Positions 60,571 to 64,000 of a DNA stretch of 64,000 nt are shown one piece after another. The translations under genes and the position numbers were made by a program. This DNA comes from Lysinibacillus fusiformis. Its GTDB lineage: Bacteria > Bacillota > Bacilli > Bacillales_A > Planococcaceae. The notes under the pieces were generated by a model. It was not told the DNA's origin. It searched no databases and saw nothing but the letters and a program-made list of their open reading frames with translations. Within the stretch, counting starts at the first letter, position 1, and each line of letters opens with the position of its first letter. The stretch is from assembly GCF_016925635.1 (NCBI RefSeq), contig NZ_CP070490.1:1550001-1614000 (forward strand), in the 5' to 3' direction.

Positions 60571-60939
60571 TTAAAGAACTTCTGGAGCTAGAGAAACGAT
60601 TTTCATGAAGTTGCTGTCACGTAATTCACGTGCAACAGGTCCGAAAATACGAGTTCCGCGTGGTGATTTATCATCACGAATAATTACACAAGCATTTTCA
60701 TCAAATTTGATGTACGTTCCGTCTTTACGACGTACGCCTGATTTAGTACGAACGATAACAGCTTTAACAACGTCACCCTTCTTGACAACGCCACCTGGTG
60801 TTGCTTTCTTAACTGTACAAACAACGATATCACCGATGTTAGCAGTTTTACGGCCAGAGCCACCAAGCACTTTAATTGTAAGAACTTCACGTGCACCTGA
60901 GTTGTCAGCAACTTTCATACGACTTTCTTGTTGGATCAC
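60571..60939 (-). CDS. rplN: 50S ribosomal protein L14
   Basis: The 122-residue protein starts [17 protein letters not shown] and has F-D-E-N-A-C-V-I-I. It bridges the subunits. Confidence 0.99.
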   Translation of the reverse strand: MIQQESRMKVADNSGAREVLTIKVLGGSGRKTANIGDIVVCTVKKATPGGVVKKGDVVKAVIVRTKSGVRRKDGTYIKFDENACVIIRDDKSPRGTRIFGPVARELRDSNFMKIVSLAPEVL

Positions 60940-60981
60940 TTAGGTTACCTCCCTTCGGAAATGGTTGTTCCGAAATAGTTA

Positions 60982-61245
60982 TTAAATAATAACCGCTTTT
61001 TCTACAACTTCAACTAGACGGAAACGTTTAGTAGCTGATAGCGGGCGAGTCTCCATGATACGTACGATATCACCGATTTTCGCTTGGTTTTGCTCATCAT
61101 GAGCTTTAAACTTTTTAGAGTATTTTACACGTTTACCGTAAAGCTTGTGCTTTTTGTGAGTTTCAACTAAAACAGTAACAGTTTTGTCCATTTTATCTGA
61201 AACTACGCGGCCCGTGTAAACTTTGCGTTGATTACGCTCAGTCAT
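60982..61245 (-). CDS. rpsQ: 30S ribosomal protein S17
   Basis: The 87-residue OB-fold protein has [14 protein letters not shown] and [15 protein letters not shown]. It lies between rpmC and rplN. Confidence 0.99.
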   Translation of the reverse strand: MTERNQRKVYTGRVVSDKMDKTVTVLVETHKKHKLYGKRVKYSKKFKAHDEQNQAKIGDIVRIMETRPLSATKRFRLVEVVEKAVII

Positions 61246-61263
61246 ACTTGAAAACCTCCTTTA

Positions 61264-61888
<625 letters not shown>

Positions 61889-61889
61889 A

Positions 61890-62543
61890 TTATTTGCCTC
61901 CTTCCACAGATTTCTTCGTAGGAAGAACTTCACCACGGTAGATCCATACTTTAACGCCTAATTTACCGTAAGTAGTGTCAGCTTCTGCGTGTGCATAGTC
62001 AATGTCAGCACGTAGAGTATGAAGTGGAACAGTTCCTTCACTATAGTGTTCAGCACGCGCGATATCAGCGCCACCTAAACGACCAGATACTTGTGTTTTA
62101 ATTCCTTTTGCACCAGCGCGGATTGTGCGTTGGATCGCTTGCTTTTGCGCACGACGGAATGATACACGGTTTTCTAATTGACGAGCGATGTTTTCAGCTA
62201 CTAGACGAGCGTCAAGATCTGCACGTTTAATTTCAATGATGTTGATGTGTACACGTTTACCAGTTAACTCGCTAAGGTATTTACGAAGGTTTTCAACTTC
62301 CGTACCACCTTTACCGATTACCATACCTGGTTTCGCAGTGTGAATTGTAATGTTTACACGGTTTGCAGCACGTTCGATTTCTACTTTAGAAACAGAAGCG
62401 TCTTTAAGAGCCGTTTCAATATATTTACGCACTTTGATGTCTTCGTGAAGTAGAGTTGCATAGTCTTTTTCAGCGTACCATTTTGACTCCCAGTCACGAA
62501 TAATACCAACGCGCAGTCCTATTGGATGTACTTTTTGACCCAC
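61890..62543 (-). CDS. rpsC: 30S ribosomal protein S3
   Basis: The 217-residue protein starts [12 protein letters not shown] and has the KH-domain loop V-I-G-K-G-G-T. The start is GTG 62543, three bases after the rplV stop. It helps unwind mRNA at the entry site. Confidence 0.99.
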   Translation of the reverse strand: MGQKVHPIGLRVGIIRDWESKWYAEKDYATLLHEDIKVRKYIETALKDASVSKVEIERAANRVNITIHTAKPGMVIGKGGTEVENLRKYLSELTGKRVHINIIEIKRADLDARLVAENIARQLENRVSFRRAQKQAIQRTIRAGAKGIKTQVSGRLGGADIARAEHYSEGTVPLHTLRADIDYAHAEADTTYGKLGVKVWIYRGEVLPTKKSVEGGK

Positions 62544-62546
62544 GGA

Positions 62547-62891
62547 TTAACCCTCCTTCTTCTCAGATACCACTAGAGTGATGTGGCTTGTGCGTTTGTT
62601 AATTGCGCTTGCACGTCCTTGCGCACGTGGACGGAAACGTTTTAAAGTTGGACCTTCATCAACGAACACTTCAGAAACTACTAAAGAGTTGATGTCAAGA
62701 TCGTAGTTGTGCTCAGCATTAGCAACTGCAGATTTTAATACTTTCTCAACGACTGGAGACGCCGCTTTTGGAGTATGACGTAAAATTGCAACTGCTTCAC
62801 CAACTTGCTTACCTCGGATTAAGTCTACAACTAGACGTACTTTGCGAGGAGCAATGCGTACTGTACGAGCGATAGCTTTAGCTTGTGTCAT
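62547..62891 (-). CDS. rplV: 50S ribosomal protein L22
   Basis: The 114-residue protein has [16 protein letters not shown] and the hairpin P-R-A-Q-G-R-A that lines the exit tunnel. No macrolide-resistance change is obvious in the hairpin. Confidence 0.99.
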   Translation of the reverse strand: MTQAKAIARTVRIAPRKVRLVVDLIRGKQVGEAVAILRHTPKAASPVVEKVLKSAVANAEHNYDLDINSLVVSEVFVDEGPTLKRFRPRAQGRASAINKRTSHITLVVSEKKEG

Positions 62892-62913
62892 TAGGATTTA
62901 CCTCCTCTCAAAA

Positions 62914-63192
62914 TTAGCGTCTTGTTTTCTTGTCGTCTGCACCGTGACCTTTGTAAGTACGTGTCGGTGCGAACTCACCAAGTTTATGGCCTACCATATC
63001 TTCTGTTACGTATACAGGAACATGTTTACGTCCATCATATACAGCAATCGTTAAACCGATGAAGTTCGGGAAGATTGTAGAACGGCGTGACCAAGTTTTG
63101 ATAACTTGTTTTTTCTCAGAAGCCTCTTGTACTTCCACTTTTTTCATTAAGTGGTCATCAACAAAAGGTCCTTTTTTCAAGCTGCGACCCAT
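62914..63192 (-). CDS. rpsS: 30S ribosomal protein S19
   Basis: The 92-residue protein starts [14 protein letters not shown] and has [12 protein letters not shown]. It lies in the small-subunit head beside S13. Confidence 0.99.
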   Translation of the reverse strand: MGRSLKKGPFVDDHLMKKVEVQEASEKKQVIKTWSRRSTIFPNFIGLTIAVYDGRKHVPVYVTEDMVGHKLGEFAPTRTYKGHGADDKKTRR

Positions 63193-63252
63193 GTAGGAAC
63201 CTCCCTCCGTGATTCCACCACGGCTCTCACATAGAACCGTAGTTTAACCACT

Positions 63253-64000
63253 TTATTTTTTACGACTACGGATGATAAATTTATCCGATTTGTTTTTCTT
63301 CTTACGAGTTTTGTAACCAAGTGCTGGTTTACCCCAAGGAGTCATTGGTGATTTACGTCCGATTGGAGAACGTCCTTCACCACCACCGTGTGGGTGATCG
63401 TTAGGGTTCATTACAGAACCACGAACTTCTGGGCGTTTACCTAACCAACGGCTACGACCTGCTTTACCGATGTGTACAAGTTCGTGTTGTTCGTTACCAA
63501 CTTGACCGATTGTAGCGCGGCAAGTAGCTAACACTAAACGTACTTCACCAGATTGAAGACGAACGATTACGTACTTATCTTCACGACCAAGTACTTGAGC
63601 AGAAGTACCAGCTGAACGTACTAATTGTCCACCTTTACCAGGTTTTAACTCGATGTTATGGATTGTAGTACCCATTGGAATGTTTGCTAATGGTAATGCA
63701 TTACCTACTTTAATATCAGCATCTGGACCAGAAACGATTGTTTGACCAACCTCTAGACCTTTTGGTGCTAAGATGTAAGCTTTTGCTCCATCAGCGTAGT
63801 TGATTAATGCGATATTCGCAGAACGGTTTGGATCATATTCAATAGTAGCAACTTTTGCCGGAATGCCATCTTTAACACGTTTGAAATCGATAACACGGTA
63901 TTGCTTCTTATGACCACCACCATGATGACGAACAGTGATTTTACCTTGGTTGTTACGACCAGCTTTGCGTTTAGTTGGTTCAAGCAATGATTTCTCAGGC
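63253..64000 (-). CDS. rplB: 50S ribosomal protein L2 (N terminus outside window)
   Basis: About 249 of some 276 residues are present, from [14 protein letters not shown] to the C terminus. The peptidyl-transferase-region motif [14 protein letters not shown] is intact. The frame is open to the window edge, so the true start lies beyond 64000. Confidence 0.98.
   Translation of the reverse strand, partial: PEKSLLEPTKRKAGRNNQGKITVRHHGGGHKKQYRVIDFKRVKDGIPAKVATIEYDPNRSANIALINYADGAKAYILAPKGLEVGQTIVSGPDADIKVGNALPLANIPMGTTIHNIELKPGKGGQLVRSAGTSAQVLGREDKYVIVRLQSGEVRLVLATCRATIGQVGNEQHELVHIGKAGRSRWLGKRPEVRGSVMNPNDHPHGGGEGRSPIGRKSPMTPWGKPALGYKTRKKKNKSDKFIIRSRKK

Overview
The window looks like a chromosomal segment of an endospore-forming, low-GC Gram-positive bacterium of the Lysinibacillus type (Bacillaceae/Planococcaceae). 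The evidence is the B. subtilis-like order of ribosomal-protein, ecfA/ecfT, truA and rplM-rpsI genes, the sporulation and germination genes cwlD, salA, gerD and kbaA, a glmS ribozyme, a sigW-rsiW-cdaA-cdaR-glmM-glmS block, and an SLH-domain cell-wall protein. The genus is inferred; the 16S gene present here would settle it.

Bases 1 to about 21,092 are an AT-rich accessory island. It holds a YdhK-like lipoprotein, a membrane cupredoxin, an NlpC/P60-SLH hydrolase, a nitrite/sulfite-reductase-like protein, copper export and storage genes (copA, copZ, a Csp-like Cys-rich protein, a CopB-type ATPase), a minimal merR-merA mercury module, an ISL3-family insertion sequence, and a minus-strand run of redox and signalling genes (ccdA, tlpA-like, histidine kinase, response regulator, beta-propeller lipoprotein, second CcdA/DsbD-like protein, D,D-carboxypeptidase). 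Three palindromes of the form ATACC-N7-GGTAT sit in front of the copper genes and fit CsoR operators.

The island ends just downstream of glmS. Four tandem 20-bp repeats (21004-21083) closely resemble the TnsB-binding sites of the right end of Tn7. A terminal TGT lies 24 bp past the glmS stop codon, where Tn7 elements insert. I therefore read bases 1-21,092 as the cargo of a Tn7-like transposon whose left end, and any tns genes, lie outside the window.

Bases 21,117-32,785 carry glmS with its ribozyme and a clear promoter, a PfpI-family gene, glmM, cdaR, cdaA, rsiW, sigW, arginase, six tRNA genes (Asn, Glu, Val, Tyr, Gln, Lys; minus strand) and an acyl-CoA synthetase. Bases 32,881-37,960 are a complete minus-strand rRNA operon (16S-23S-5S) with promoter, processing stalks and terminator. 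Bases 38,028-46,215 hold an unassigned secreted protein, kbaA, gerD, salA, cwlD, a DUF4822 lipoprotein, an ankyrin protein and an ABC exporter.

From 46,990 to the end the minus strand carries rpsI, rplM, truA, ecfT, ecfA2, ecfA1, then the spc/alpha/S10 ribosomal cluster from rplQ back to a partial rplB. Between adk and infA, where map (methionine aminopeptidase) is expected, there is only a broken remnant of map in three collinear blocks and three reading frames.
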